This document shows, one piece after another, positions 1 through 10,339 of a stretch of 64,000 nucleotides of DNA. The notes below the pieces were generated by a model. That model saw only the letters and a list, made by a program, of their open reading frames with translations. It did not search any database and had not been told where the DNA came from. Source of the stretch: Mycoavidus cysteinexigens. GTDB taxonomy: Bacteria > Pseudomonadota > Gammaproteobacteria > Burkholderiales > Burkholderiaceae. A program made the position numbers and the translations under genes. Where the stretch lies: positions 124,001-188,000 of the forward strand of contig NZ_AP018150.1 of the NCBI RefSeq assembly GCF_003966915.1, read 5' to 3'. The stretch's first letter is position 1. The number at the start of each line of letters is the position of its first letter.

Positions 1-27
1 ACCTCCACCAATAAAGGCGATTTTCAT
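1..27 (-). CDS. proC: ProC 5' end (pyrroline-5-carboxylate reductase), partial
   Basis: Only the first nine codons lie in the window. They read MKIAFIGGG, the start of the Rossmann NAD(P)-binding fold that is typical of pyrroline-5-carboxylate reductase, the last enzyme of proline synthesis. The gene follows yggS on the same strand, and yggS-proC is a widespread bacterial pair, which supports the call. An in-frame ATG nine codons upstream (complement of 52-54) is an alternative start. Family assignment rests on nine residues plus context. Confidence 0.6.
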
Positions 28-78
28 AGAGGTTTGGTCGACTGACTGATTCATTGAATCATTTCCCCTTAAATTTAA

Positions 79-774
79 TTAATGTCTGGCGCGCATACCA
101 AAAATTGCTGAGCCAATACGTACAAGTGTTGCGCCTTCGAGTATGGCCGCCTCTAAATCCGCCGACATGCCGGCGGATAAAGTATCAAGCGCAAGCCCCT
201 CCGTGCGGAGTGCATCAAACAGTTGAGATAATTTGCGATAGGCCAAGCGCTGCGCATCAAGGGTATCCGCTGGGGCGGGAATGGCCATTAAGCCCCGTAA
301 TTTGAGCCGTGGTAGCGTTGTCAGCGCATGTGCTAGCGAGATTGCGTCGGCGGGGGCGACACCGCTTTTACTAGCTTCTCCGCTAAGATTAACTTGGAGG
401 CAAATATTGAGCGGTGGCAGATGGGTAGGGCGCTGCTCGGAGAGCCGCTGGGCGAGCTTAAGGCGGTCAACTGAATGCACCCAATCAAAATGCGTAGCGG
501 CCCATTTGGTTTTATTGCTCTGTAACGGCCCAATAAAATGCCATTCTAGCTGCGCGCGCAAATCTGCCAAAGCCTCGATTTTCTCAAGTGCTTCTTGCAT
601 ATAGTTTTCGCCAAATGACGCTTGTCCGGCAGCATAAGCGGAACGAATCATCGCGGCAGAAAACGTTTTTGAAACCGCAAGTAAGCTGATGGTAGCCTCG
701 CTCCGGCCGGCTATGCGCGCCGCATTAGCAATGCGTTGGCGTATCGTGTTGAGCCGGCTAGCAATATCAGACAT
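79..774 (-). CDS. yggS: YggS/PLPBP family pyridoxal-5'-phosphate homeostasis protein
   Basis: The 231-aa product matches the YggS/PROSC family in length and motifs. These single-domain alanine-racemase-like barrels bind PLP and help keep PLP and amino-acid pools in balance without a known catalytic role. Visible signatures are LLAVSKTFS near residue 30, whose lysine would form the PLP Schiff base, FGENYMQEA near residue 54, WHFIGPLQSNK near residue 78, and the C-terminal GMSADLEAAI and VRIGSAIFG phosphate-binding segments. It lies between aroG (31 nt gap) and proC on the same strand, so the three are probably co-transcribed. The start gives the expected N-terminal helix. Confidence 0.93.
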   Translation of the reverse strand: MSDIASRLNTIRQRIANAARIAGRSEATISLLAVSKTFSAAMIRSAYAAGQASFGENYMQEALEKIEALADLRAQLEWHFIGPLQSNKTKWAATHFDWVHSVDRLKLAQRLSEQRPTHLPPLNICLQVNLSGEASKSGVAPADAISLAHALTTLPRLKLRGLMAIPAPADTLDAQRLAYRKLSQLFDALRTEGLALDTLSAGMSADLEAAILEGATLVRIGSAIFGMRARH

Positions 775-805
775 AGAAGAAGCCGAAGTTGTCTGGCACG
801 CTGGA

Positions 806-1882
806 TTAATTGCCGCGACTGCCGGCTATGCGGCGGCGTTGCTTGACGGCCTCAGATAAGCCTTCTAGCACGGCTACGCTGTCATTCCAATCAATGCACG
901 CATCGGTAACACTTTGTCCATACGTCAGCGGGCCGTCCCCTTCAAGATCTTGCCGGCCGGCAACCAGGTGTGATTCAACCATCACGCCAACGATACGTTC
1001 ATCGCCGCCGGCAATTTGCTGGCCAATGTCAGCGCAGACCGGAATTTGATTGGCGTATTGTTTACGGCTATTGGCGTGGCTGGCATCGATCATAAGGCGC
1101 GCTGCGAGGCCGGCTTGGGCCATTTCCGCCGCGGCGGCGTCAACGCTTGTCGCATCATAATTCGGTACTTTGCCACCGCGCAGAATAATGTGACAATCTT
1201 CGTTGCCGATAGTGGAAACAATTGCCGAATGGCCGCCTTTGGTGACAGAGAGAAAATGATGAGGGCGCGAAGCCGCCTTAACGGCATCGACGGCAATCCT
1301 GATGCTCCCATCTGTGCCATTCTTGAAACCGACTGGGCAGGAAAGGCCGGAGGCCAGTTCGCGGTGCACTTGAGATTCTGTCGTGCGCGCCCCAATTGCG
1401 CCCCATGAAATCAGATCAGCCAGATATTGTGGGCTAATCAAATCAAGATATTCAGTACCAGCTGGTAGATCCAGCTGGTTAATTTGCACGAGCAGCTCGC
1501 GCGCAGCGCGTAGACCGTCATTGATCTTGAAACTATTGTTTAAATAAGGATCATTAATCAGCCCTTTCCAACCAATGGTTGTGCGCGGTTTTTCAAAGTA
1601 GACGCGCATCACAATTTCTAACTCGCTTGCAAAGCGTTTGCGCTCAACTACGAGTTTGCGCGCGTATTCAAGCGCGGCTTGGGGATCATGAATGGAGCAC
1701 GGGCCAATCACCACAATCAGCCGATCTTCCATGCCATGCAAAATACGATGCAGCGCTTGCCGGGTCTCGAAGATAAGTTTCGAGTTTTTTTCGGTACAGG
1801 GAAATTCCCGGATCAGTTGCGCGGGCGGCGTAAGTTCTTTGAGTTCACGAATACGGACGTCGTCAGTATTGTGCGGGGACAT
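806..1882 (-). CDS. aroG: 3-deoxy-7-phosphoheptulonate synthase (class I DAHP synthase, AroG type)
   Basis: This enzyme condenses phosphoenolpyruvate and erythrose-4-phosphate to DAHP, the first step of the shikimate pathway. The 358-aa length is normal for the class I AroG/F/H group. Visible motifs include VVIGPCSIHDP near residue 57 with the metal-binding cysteine, MRVYFEKPRTT near residue 92, and SGLSCPVGFKNGTDG near residue 180. The N-terminal extension seen in feedback-regulated family members is present, so allosteric control by an aromatic amino acid is likely, but the isozyme specificity cannot be read. The ATG has a clear AGGAGA ribosome-binding site. The start lies 33 nt after the tldD stop. 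Confidence 0.95.
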   Translation of the reverse strand: MSPHNTDDVRIRELKELTPPAQLIREFPCTEKNSKLIFETRQALHRILHGMEDRLIVVIGPCSIHDPQAALEYARKLVVERKRFASELEIVMRVYFEKPRTTIGWKGLINDPYLNNSFKINDGLRAARELLVQINQLDLPAGTEYLDLISPQYLADLISWGAIGARTTESQVHRELASGLSCPVGFKNGTDGSIRIAVDAVKAASRPHHFLSVTKGGHSAIVSTIGNEDCHIILRGGKVPNYDATSVDAAAAEMAQAGLAARLMIDASHANSRKQYANQIPVCADIGQQIAGGDERIVGVMVESHLVAGRQDLEGDGPLTYGQSVTDACIDWNDSVAVLEGLSEAVKQRRRIAGSRGN

Positions 1883-1915
1883 AAAAATTCTCCTACGAAT
1901 CAGTGGGGATTGTGG

Positions 1916-3382
1916 CTAAGCGGTGCCACCGACCGTCATCCGGTCAATGCGTAAAGTGGGTTGGCCGACTCCGACGGGAACGCTTTGCCCTTCTTTGCCG
2001 CAAACGCCAATGCCAGTATCCAGGGCCATATCGTTGCCTATCATACTGATATATTTAAGCGATTCGGGGCCACTGCCAATCAAGGTTGCGCCTTTAACCG
2101 GCGAAGTGATTTTGCCATTTTCGATCAGGTACGCTTCGGACGTTGAAAAAACAAATTTGCCATTTGTAATATCTACTTGACCGCCACCAAAATTGACTGC
2201 ATATATGCCATTTTTAACCGAAGCAATAATTTCCCGTGGATCTTTATCGCCGTTTAGCATGTAGGTATTCGTCATGCGTGGTAACGGCAGATCCGCGTAT
2301 GATTCGCGGCGGGCATTGCCGGTCACCGGCATTTTCATTAAGTGCGCATTCAGCGTATCTTGGATATAGCCGGTTAAGATTCCGTCTTCAATTAAAGTGG
2401 TGCATTGAGTTGGATTGCCTTCATCGTCGATATTAAGCGAACCGCGCCGGTTCTCTAAGGTCCCGTCATCCACGACACTGACGCCTTTAGCGGCGACTCT
2501 TTGGCCGATGCATCCGGCAAAGGCGGAAGCGCCCTTACGATTAAAATCGCCTTCCAGGCCATGGCCGATGGCTTCGTGTAATAAAACGCCGGGCCAGCCT
2601 GGACCTAAAACTACGGACATTAAGCCAGCCGGTGCAGGTTGCGCGTCAAGATTGACCAAGGCGGAGCGCACCGCATCATCGACATAGCCGGCTAGTATGG
2701 CATCGCTAAAATAATCATAAGCAAAACGACCACCACCGCCGCCATTGCCCATTTCGCGGCGGCCATTTTGTTCGGCAATCACAGTGATGGAAATTCTTAC
2801 GAGGGGCCGTATATCCGCAGCCAACGTCCCGTCGCCACGCGCAATGAGCACTACATCGTATTCACCCGCTAGATTCGCCATCACTTGTTTAATGCGTGGG
2901 TCGCGGCTACGCGCCATACGCTCAACTCGCTCCAGTAATGCAATCTTCTCGTTAGCGCTGAGTGAGGCAAGCGGGTTAACGCCGAGATAAAGCTGATGGG
3001 CGGTTGAATTAGGAGGCGAGTTAGCCAGCTTGACGCGTGCGCGTCCCCCGCCTTGGCGGCCTAATGCATGCGTCGTGGCGACTGCCTGTTTCAGGGCGGC
3101 GGGCGACAAATCGTCTGAGTACGCAAAGGCAGTGCGCTCACCGGCCACTGCGCGTACGCCTACCCCCTGGTCGATATTAAATGATCCTGATTTAACCTGG
3201 CCTTCTTCAAGCTCCCATGATTCGCTATGCGTTGCTTGAAAATACAAATCCGCATAATCAACTCGGCGCGTGAAAATATCAGAGAGCATACCTGTTAGCA
3301 GTGCTTCATCAAGTCCATAAGGCGTCAGGAGTGTATTTTTGGCAATCGCAAGAGAGTTCAAGTTGGCTTTAATCCGGTTCAT
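1916..3382 (-). CDS. tldD: Metalloprotease TldD
   Basis: TldD pairs with TldE/PmbA (not in this window) to form a zinc protease that processes unfolded peptides, including microcin and CcdA substrates in Escherichia coli. The 488-aa length fits. The catalytic signature HEAIGHGLEGD is present near residue 268 with the HExxxH arrangement, and the C-terminal GTGIGVCGKEGQ-like segment (read here as DTGIGVCGKEGQ) is also typical. The gene starts 9 nt after the yhdP stop and is followed by aroG, so it sits in the middle of a minus-strand operon. The chosen ATG gives a slightly longer N-terminus than some relatives; an internal start is possible but less likely. Confidence 0.95.
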   Translation of the reverse strand: MNRIKANLNSLAIAKNTLLTPYGLDEALLTGMLSDIFTRRVDYADLYFQATHSESWELEEGQVKSGSFNIDQGVGVRAVAGERTAFAYSDDLSPAALKQAVATTHALGRQGGGRARVKLANSPPNSTAHQLYLGVNPLASLSANEKIALLERVERMARSRDPRIKQVMANLAGEYDVVLIARGDGTLAADIRPLVRISITVIAEQNGRREMGNGGGGGRFAYDYFSDAILAGYVDDAVRSALVNLDAQPAPAGLMSVVLGPGWPGVLLHEAIGHGLEGDFNRKGASAFAGCIGQRVAAKGVSVVDDGTLENRRGSLNIDDEGNPTQCTTLIEDGILTGYIQDTLNAHLMKMPVTGNARRESYADLPLPRMTNTYMLNGDKDPREIIASVKNGIYAVNFGGGQVDITNGKFVFSTSEAYLIENGKITSPVKGATLIGSGPESLKYISMIGNDMALDTGIGVCGKEGQSVPVGVGQPTLRIDRMTVGGTA

Positions 3383-3391
3383 AAACGTAAT

Positions 3392-6300
3392 TTAAGGGCG
3401 GCTATGCGTTGATTGTGCAGGAGCCGCTTCGGTTTGAGTATCAATTTTACTCGCTTCGCTCGGAATTCGTTCAATCTGCGGGTTGGTCCATGAGCCGGTA
3501 ATAGCGTATTGAAGCGAAAAATTATGGGAAATGGCGGCGGATAGGACTAATTGCGCAAGATAACTGCTAACACCGAGCAAGGGATTGATGGCGGCCGTCG
3601 CTAATGCAGCGGAACCGGCATCAATCGATGGTATGACAGTAACAAGTAGATTCTGCTTCTCCTGCAGAATCTCCGTGTTACCAACCATGGTGATGCGCGC
3701 GCTGGGACTTAAGATTTCAAATTTATCTATGTGGCCAACGCCATTTTTGACTGTGCCAGCTCCATTAATTTGGTCAAAGGTTAAGCCAGAGCCAAATACG
3801 CCACGAAAGTCTAGCACTAGAAAACGTGCCAGACTTTGCAGCGACAATACCCCAAGCAATTTACCAATACCCGGCTCAATTTGCAGAATTTGCCCGCGCT
3901 CTAAAGCCAGCGACAATGAGCCGTTTAAGCTTGGATAATCCAGTGCGATGGGCGTGCCTTGCCAGCTCATTTTGCCCGTCAGGGAACCGCTGCCCTGGTG
4001 TAGGGTGCGCGGTAACCCGAAGCGATTTAACAGATCACCGACATTATTAATGGCCAGGCTGAAGGCAAGCGCCGTATGGCGCGCAGCAGTATCTGTTGCT
4101 AGGGCTGACGGCGCCGTGAGCTGTCGCTGGCGCGGCAGGTCCCAATGGCCGGTTGCATGCAAAGTTGCAGCGGGATTTTGGAGTTGTAATTTGTCGAGCT
4201 GCCAAACTGGAGAGCCGTTGCTGTCGAGCGCATTGTGCGCCGCCACTTCAACTTGTCCTAGCGCATGGCCGTGCACGGTGAGCTGATCAATCACCCAATC
4301 AATCGCTGGAAAAGAGCTGGCCTGAACTTCTAGTTTGGTACCGGTCGGCGCAGGAGCTTGGGTTGCAATCGGCGCTGGGAGGTTAAAGTGTTTAAAGCGT
4401 GCATGCAGGATCCCGTTTGCAGCTGATAAAGAGGAGTGCCAACGTAAATAGCCTAAAGCCTGAGGCGAAGCGAGGCGCGCCTCCCAACCGTTGCTGATGC
4501 GATGTGCGCTGAGTTCGGTATTGTCCCAATGCCGATTGGCCGCCGTTAATTTTTTAATCTGCGCCGATAGATGAGTGGGTAGCCAAGCTAACCAAGGGGT
4601 TGGTTGATTGGGCTGGGTGCGGTGGTTTGGTGAATTAACGGTCGTTGGGGGAGTGAGGAACCGATTTATGGTGGTGCGCCAAGCATCCAAATTGAGCTGT
4701 TCGAGATTGAGGGTGGCTTTAATGCCGCGTGCTGGCCAGCGGAAAGGGGGCTCGGTTCTTGCTGAGGCCGGCTCGCTAAGCGTAATTTGGCCGTTGATAA
4801 TAGTGGGTTGCTGGCCTTGATGGAGTAAATAAGTTGCGTTAAGCGGGCCTATTTGCAGATCAAGGCGGCTATGGGAAAGCATGGGGGGGATCGGTGTCTG
4901 CACTGCGCGCGTGGCGCTGGTAGCGGCAGATCTAACTTCCTGGTTGCGGTAAACGGGTTTTAGCGCAAACCGCAGCGGCATTGGGGTATTTGCATCTTTA
5001 AAGAATGGCGCGGGCAAACCAAGGCTTAAACCGCTTAAATTAGAGGTTGCAGTAACCGTTGCGGTAGTGTTTTTAGCCGCTTGTACGCTGATTTGGTAAT
5101 CCGCTGCTCCATTTAGGTGGCGCGCTAGAGTGGCGAGTAGATGATCATCGGGTAAATTATGCAGCGCTTGAGCGGATAGTTTCCCATTTAGGGTAATCGC
5201 GGTAAAGCCATCTTTGTTGACGCCGCCTGCACCGGTTATCTTGCCACCTAACCACTGGGCCTGGAGTTTGGCCAGCGTGAGGGTGCGCTCAGTAAAATCT
5301 AGTTGACCTGTAAGCGCGGTAAGCGGGGGTAATACTCCCCAATTTAAACCGTTATTGGAAAAAATCAATGCGCCCTTCACGCGGGTATGCGCTTGGCTAT
5401 CGCGGGGTATTTCAAGTCGTAACTTAAGTTGCGCATTGCCATGTGCGCGTAGTTGCTCAGTTAAATGCGTGGTCCACTGCGGCAGTGGGCTAGCATTGAA
5501 ATAATGCAGCATATCATCCAGCGGTCCATGCGCTAAACCGCTAATTATTAAATTATTCGTGTGGGTGGATATATCATTAATCTCAGCCTTAATTTCTTTT
5601 AGCGTGGCATTGCGATAGCGTGCCGACTCGGCGCTGACTTTCAGTTGCGTACGATTTAACTCAAACCGACCCCGTATATCTTCCAATGCGGGCCATTGCG
5701 CACTGGGCTGAGTGGCGGTATTTTCTGCTGGATAGGAGGAAGGGTCGAAGCGGCCGTGTTCAAACGGCGCCGAAATATAGAAAACGCCAGGTTTTCGTGG
5801 GTTTTGAAATGGAAAATCGTCAAGTGGGCCTTGGACCTTGATGAGCGCTTTGCGCGAGATGCCACTCACCAGCGCATGTTTAAGGTAGGCCCGAAGCTTT
5901 GGGTTAATGTGGGTAGGTAAATAGCGCGGCACGCAGGCTACGAGTAGGCGCTCAAAATTTGCGGACAATTTTAAATCGCCTTGCTTTGAAGTCTCATTCG
6001 ACCAGGTCCCATGCACACTACCAGCGGCATCGACGTTAGCAAAATTAAGGTGAGCAAGCTGAATTTGAAATAGCTTACGTGAATCAAGCTGTTTAACCTG
6101 CCACGCCATAGTGCCGGCGAGCGTGTCGAATTTGAGAGTCGGCTCGTCAAATACAGGATTGAGCGTGATTGCGGCTTGTTTTGATGCCAGGGTTAGGGTG
6201 CCGCCCTCCTCATTGGCGTCAATGGAGCCGGAAAGCTGTGTCAAACCAAATAAAATAGAGGGGACGTGGTCTGCATGCTGGTTGATCCACGGGAGGCTTG

Positions 6301-7318
6301 AGGTTGCGATGCCAATATTTTCAAATTGCGCTTTAAACTGATAGTGTGCAATTGCCGTTTGACCTTTTTGATTAGGCGGGGTTTGCTCCCATTCTATGCT
6401 GTAATCACGGAGTATCCCCCGTGGTTTGAGGCGGGTAATGGGGTGGGTTAGGGACGGTGTTATCTGTGCTAGCGTAGCGAATTGACTTAGTAACCGCAGA
6501 TCGGCGAGATCGCCCTGCACGGTGATACGCTCGCCACGCCCTATAGATGGAGAGCGATAACGGCCATCAAAACGCTGAATAAGATTGATGGGCGCGTTAT
6601 GAGCTGCATCCAATAAGGCCGAGCTTTGGTCCAAGCGAGCGGATAGCTGGCGCACGTGCACCGACATATCGAGTTGCGCGCGCCGCTGATCGCTATGATT
6701 AAATAACAATAACGTGAATTGTTCGCTCGTTAGCGTAAAAGCTAAGTTGGATTGCGTCTGGTCTTGCCAATGTAGCGTACTGTTATAGAGAGAGATGGTT
6801 TTTTGTAAGGATAGCCAGTCCCATAATGCGTGCTGGTTGTTATTCTGCGCAGTAAGCGAAGGATTAGCGGCAATGCCGGCGATGAATAATTCGCCAGTGG
6901 TGGTGCGCCACGCCGTAATTTCTGGCGCTTGAATATCTAGCTTCGACAATACCGGTTTGAATACAAGTAAGGAACGCCAGGATAGGGTGGCGGTAGTGAA
7001 AGGTATGGTTAAATGGGTGCGTCCGTTAGCGTCTCGTAGGGTGAATTGTGAAATTTCAATCTGCGGATGCACCCCCTGCCAGTGCCCGCTAAGTTGTCCG
7101 ATCGAGACCTGCATCCCAAGCGCGCGCGAAGCGGCTTGCTCGAGGCGAGGTCTGAACGTGTCAAGTTTTGGCAAAATCCCATAGCGTAATGTGAGGGCGG
7201 CCGCTGTAATGCCGGTAAAAAGCACCAGCGCCAGTCCAGCAAAAGCGATCAGCATTCGCTTAGCGCGCGAAGAGGGTTTAACTACGCGCACGGAGGGCGT
7301 TGGTTGTGAGGCGGGCAT
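3392..7318 (-). CDS. yhdP: YhdP family AsmA-like envelope protein (bridge-type lipid transfer)
   Basis: This is a 1308-aa protein with an N-terminal membrane anchor (about residues 22-46, AFAGLALVLFTGITAAAL) followed by a long periplasmic region rich in alternating beta strands. A C-terminal AsmA-like segment contains GIGKLLGVLSLQSL and DFRGVFGSGLTFD near residue 1180. Size, topology and these motifs match the YhdP/TIGR02099 family, one of the AsmA-like proteins implicated in phospholipid transport to the outer membrane. The gene is first in the yhdP-tldD-aroG-yggS-proC run. A region of about 150 nt separates it from divergent glnE and must hold both promoters. Confidence 0.88.
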   Translation of the reverse strand: MPASQPTPSVRVVKPSSRAKRMLIAFAGLALVLFTGITAAALTLRYGILPKLDTFRPRLEQAASRALGMQVSIGQLSGHWQGVHPQIEISQFTLRDANGRTHLTIPFTTATLSWRSLLVFKPVLSKLDIQAPEITAWRTTTGELFIAGIAANPSLTAQNNNQHALWDWLSLQKTISLYNSTLHWQDQTQSNLAFTLTSEQFTLLLFNHSDQRRAQLDMSVHVRQLSARLDQSSALLDAAHNAPINLIQRFDGRYRSPSIGRGERITVQGDLADLRLLSQFATLAQITPSLTHPITRLKPRGILRDYSIEWEQTPPNQKGQTAIAHYQFKAQFENIGIATSSLPWINQHADHVPSILFGLTQLSGSIDANEEGGTLTLASKQAAITLNPVFDEPTLKFDTLAGTMAWQVKQLDSRKLFQIQLAHLNFANVDAAGSVHGTWSNETSKQGDLKLSANFERLLVACVPRYLPTHINPKLRAYLKHALVSGISRKALIKVQGPLDDFPFQNPRKPGVFYISAPFEHGRFDPSSYPAENTATQPSAQWPALEDIRGRFELNRTQLKVSAESARYRNATLKEIKAEINDISTHTNNLIISGLAHGPLDDMLHYFNASPLPQWTTHLTEQLRAHGNAQLKLRLEIPRDSQAHTRVKGALIFSNNGLNWGVLPPLTALTGQLDFTERTLTLAKLQAQWLGGKITGAGGVNKDGFTAITLNGKLSAQALHNLPDDHLLATLARHLNGAADYQISVQAAKNTTATVTATSNLSGLSLGLPAPFFKDANTPMPLRFALKPVYRNQEVRSAATSATRAVQTPIPPMLSHSRLDLQIGPLNATYLLHQGQQPTIINGQITLSEPASARTEPPFRWPARGIKATLNLEQLNLDAWRTTINRFLTPPTTVNSPNHRTQPNQPTPWLAWLPTHLSAQIKKLTAANRHWDNTELSAHRISNGWEARLASPQALGYLRWHSSLSAANGILHARFKHFNLPAPIATQAPAPTGTKLEVQASSFPAIDWVIDQLTVHGHALGQVEVAAHNALDSNGSPVWQLDKLQLQNPAATLHATGHWDLPRQRQLTAPSALATDTAARHTALAFSLAINNVGDLLNRFGLPRTLHQGSGSLTGKMSWQGTPIALDYPSLNGSLSLALERGQILQIEPGIGKLLGVLSLQSLARFLVLDFRGVFGSGLTFDQINGAGTVKNGVGHIDKFEILSPSARITMVGNTEILQEKQNLLVTVIPSIDAGSAALATAAINPLLGVSSYLAQLVLSAAISHNFSLQYAITGSWTNPQIERIPSEASKIDTQTEAAPAQSTHSRP

Positions 7319-7471
7319 GCTGCGGCTAAGAGGCTATAAAAACAGTAAAAGTCGGGAACTGATCGGGTGGATAAATGTAACACGATCTGCGGCGCAATCC
7401 TTGTTCGTATTATCCTTGACCTTATTTAGAAGGTTAAGCTGATTTAAATTTTTTGTTAGGCTACGCTAGAA

Positions 7472-10339
7472 ATGGAATCTACTTTGCACAGCGCTGCATA
7501 TTCTCGTTATACCAAACGTATCTTGCTAGCTCAGCCCGAGCTCGCTGATTTGGTTGCACGCTGGAGCGCGACTCCACTAACAAGAAAAAAAATGGCAGAG
7601 CGACTGGAGGCGCTATTGTCCGTGGGCCAGGTGCGCCCCAACGAAGCCCAGCTTAAAAGTGCATTGCGCCAACTGCGCATAGAAGTGTTTTGCACGGTAA
7701 TGGAGCGTGACCTGGCGGGTGCTGCTGAACTTGCCGAAGTCACGGGCGCCATGAGTGATTTGGCCGAACTCTCGATTCAAAGTGCGCTTTCAGTATTAGA
7801 TACCGAACTGCAAGCCCTGTACGGCGCGCCATATGGCGTGGATGCTCTGCCGCAAGCACTGGGCGTAGTGGGTATGGGCAAATTGGGTGGAGGCGAGCTC
7901 AACGTCTCATCGGATGTTGATTTAATCTTTGTTTATGGTGACGAAGGGGAAACCACGGGTGGCGAGCGTTCACCCATTTCAAATCATGAATATTTTTCAA
8001 AATTAGGCAAAAAACTGATTAGCGTGCTGTCTGAATTGACCGCAGAGGGGTATGTATTTCGCGTAGATATGCGTTTGCGCCCCAACGGCGAAGCTGGGCC
8101 GTTAGTGTGTAGCTTGCCTATGTTAGAAGAGTATTTCTATGTTCAAGGGCGTGAATGGGAGCGCTATGCTTGGATTAAAAGTCGACTGGTTAGCGAAACG
8201 GAGAGTGAGGCGGCCCAACGTCTAGCCGCGCAGCTAGAAACTCTAGTGCAGCCATTTGTTTATCGGCGTTATTTGGATTTTGGCGTCATCGATGCAGTGC
8301 GCGCACTGCATGCACAAATTCGTCGAGAGGCTATGCGCCGGGCTGCGCTGCGACCGGATAAGGCCGACGATATCAAACTCGGGCGCGGCGGCATTCGAGA
8401 AATTGAATTTTGCGCGCAGGTCTTTCAATTAATCCGGGGCGGGCAAAATGCAGGTTTTCGGGTGCGCCCAACCTTGCAAGCATTAGCCTTTGCCGCATCA
8501 CTAGGGTTATTAACGCCCGCCGTAGCTGAGCAGTTGGTGCAAGCTTATGTTTTTTTGCGTCAGTTAGAACATCGTTTGCAATATGCTGATGATGCGCAAA
8601 CCCATGTTTTGCCTGTCGATGAGGCTGAGCGCGCACGGTTAGCGGTCGTGCTTGGATTTGCCAATTATGCGGAATTTAAACACACGCTAGATGAACATCG
8701 CGTTAACGTTGAGCGGCAGTTTGATGCGATTTTTGCGGATAAAAACGAGATTCATTATGGGCTGAATCACGGTGCGGCAAGCCGTATTGCCCTTCCACTT
8801 GCAGCATCTACGACAGAAACGCCCCCAACGGCCGACGCTACAACCAAGACGATGACAGTCGCAGAAGCGGCCGCGCTGGTTTGGAGCGAAATGCTGGACG
8901 ATGAAAGTACGCCAGAATTGCTCGAATCCGTTGCAGTGCTAGGTTTTAATGCGCCCGCTAAAATTTTGGCGCGTTTAACTACAGTATGGCGTTCTGTGCG
9001 GCATACTAATTTGCCTGAAAAAAGCCGGTTGCGTTTTGATTCGCTCGTTGAGCGCGCACTTTATTCCATGCACGAATTAGATGCTAAGCGTCGTGATGAA
9101 ACTTTATTGCGGTTCCTCGATTTGCTCGAAGCAATTAATCGGCGTGGCGCCTACCTTGCATTATTAATCGAATACCCAGCGGCGCTGGCTCGGGTTTTAT
9201 CCACCTTGGGCGCTTCGCGTTGGGCGGCGGATTACTTGTGCTCCCATCCGCAGCTTTTAGATGAATTGCTCGATGATGAACTTCTGACGAATACCTTTGA
9301 TTGGCCAGCCTTTAAAGTTTCATTGGCCGCGCAGCTTGCCGCCGCTGATGGGGTTGAGCAACAGATGGACCTGCTACGCCATGCGCACCATGCCGAACTA
9401 TTTCGCATTCTTTTGCTTGATCTGGCTGGGCGTATGACGCTTGAGTACGTCAGTGACCGACTGTCTGAACTGGCGGATGCGGTATTAGATGTCACGCTTG
9501 AGGCAGTTTGGCGGCAAGTGCCACGCCGTCACTGTGCCATTCCGCGTTTTGCGGTGATCGCCTATGGCAAGTTGGGCGGTAAAGAGCTGGCTTATGGTTC
9601 TGATTTGGATCTTATATTTTTATATGATGACCCAGACGAGGCCGCGCCAGAAATTTATTTAAGTTTTGCACGCCGTTTAATCACCTGGCTGACGAGCTCG
9701 ACCGGAGCCGGTCAGCTTTTTGACGTGGATTTACGGCTGCGGCCCGATGGCGCATCAGGTTTACTGGTAACCGATCTGAATACATTTCGTCGTTATCAAT
9801 TGCATGAAGAGGGAGCGGCAAACGCTGCTTGGAGCTGGGAGCATCAGGCCTTAACGCGAGCCCGCTACTGTGCTGGCGATGCACGTATTGGCGCTGCGTT
9901 TGAAGCGATTCGGACCCAAGTGTTGACCTTGCCGCGTAGCGCGGCGACGTTAGCGCAAGAGATTGTGGCGATGCGGGCTAGGGTCTTAGAAGGTCATCCG
10001 AATTTAAGCCAACTCTTCGACCTTAAACATGATCGGGGCGGGATGGTTGATATTGAATTTATGGTGCAGTATTTTGTTTTGCTATACGCCGGATCATGCC
10101 CTGAGTTGATTCGTAATACAGGCAATATTGCGTTGCTACGCACAGCGGCGCATTATGCTGCCATTACGGGCAGCGAAGCGGCTATCGTGGGTGATGCATA
10201 TCGTTTCTATCGTAGGTGGCAACATAGGTTACAACTGGATGGTATCGAGCAGCATGTGCGGGTGCCCGCCGCGCAGGTGCAAACTCAACATGAAGCCGTA
10301 TTGGCGCTCTGGGCGCGCGTGTTTAAGCGAATTTCCTAA
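7472..10339 (+). CDS. glnE: Bifunctional glutamine synthetase adenylyltransferase / adenylyl-removing enzyme
   Basis: GlnE adds AMP to glutamine synthetase and removes it, switching nitrogen assimilation in response to PII. The 955-aa protein shows both nucleotidyltransferase halves. The N-terminal half has GMGKLGGGELN followed by SSDVDLIF (about residues 133-152), and the C-terminal half has AYGKLGGKELAYGSDLDLIFLYDD (about residues 693-714, quoted here only for its G-GSDLDL core). Both halves also carry the downstream RVDMRLRPNG and DVDLRLRPDG catalytic segments. Length matches the family (about 900-1000 aa). The stop overlaps the convergent recN stop by 4 nt, a sign of compact packing. Confidence 0.96.
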   Translation: MESTLHSAAYSRYTKRILLAQPELADLVARWSATPLTRKKMAERLEALLSVGQVRPNEAQLKSALRQLRIEVFCTVMERDLAGAAELAEVTGAMSDLAELSIQSALSVLDTELQALYGAPYGVDALPQALGVVGMGKLGGGELNVSSDVDLIFVYGDEGETTGGERSPISNHEYFSKLGKKLISVLSELTAEGYVFRVDMRLRPNGEAGPLVCSLPMLEEYFYVQGREWERYAWIKSRLVSETESEAAQRLAAQLETLVQPFVYRRYLDFGVIDAVRALHAQIRREAMRRAALRPDKADDIKLGRGGIREIEFCAQVFQLIRGGQNAGFRVRPTLQALAFAASLGLLTPAVAEQLVQAYVFLRQLEHRLQYADDAQTHVLPVDEAERARLAVVLGFANYAEFKHTLDEHRVNVERQFDAIFADKNEIHYGLNHGAASRIALPLAASTTETPPTADATTKTMTVAEAAALVWSEMLDDESTPELLESVAVLGFNAPAKILARLTTVWRSVRHTNLPEKSRLRFDSLVERALYSMHELDAKRRDETLLRFLDLLEAINRRGAYLALLIEYPAALARVLSTLGASRWAADYLCSHPQLLDELLDDELLTNTFDWPAFKVSLAAQLAAADGVEQQMDLLRHAHHAELFRILLLDLAGRMTLEYVSDRLSELADAVLDVTLEAVWRQVPRRHCAIPRFAVIAYGKLGGKELAYGSDLDLIFLYDDPDEAAPEIYLSFARRLITWLTSSTGAGQLFDVDLRLRPDGASGLLVTDLNTFRRYQLHEEGAANAAWSWEHQALTRARYCAGDARIGAAFEAIRTQVLTLPRSAATLAQEIVAMRARVLEGHPNLSQLFDLKHDRGGMVDIEFMVQYFVLLYAGSCPELIRNTGNIALLRTAAHYAAITGSEAAIVGDAYRFYRRWQHRLQLDGIEQHVRVPAAQVQTQHEAVLALWARVFKRIS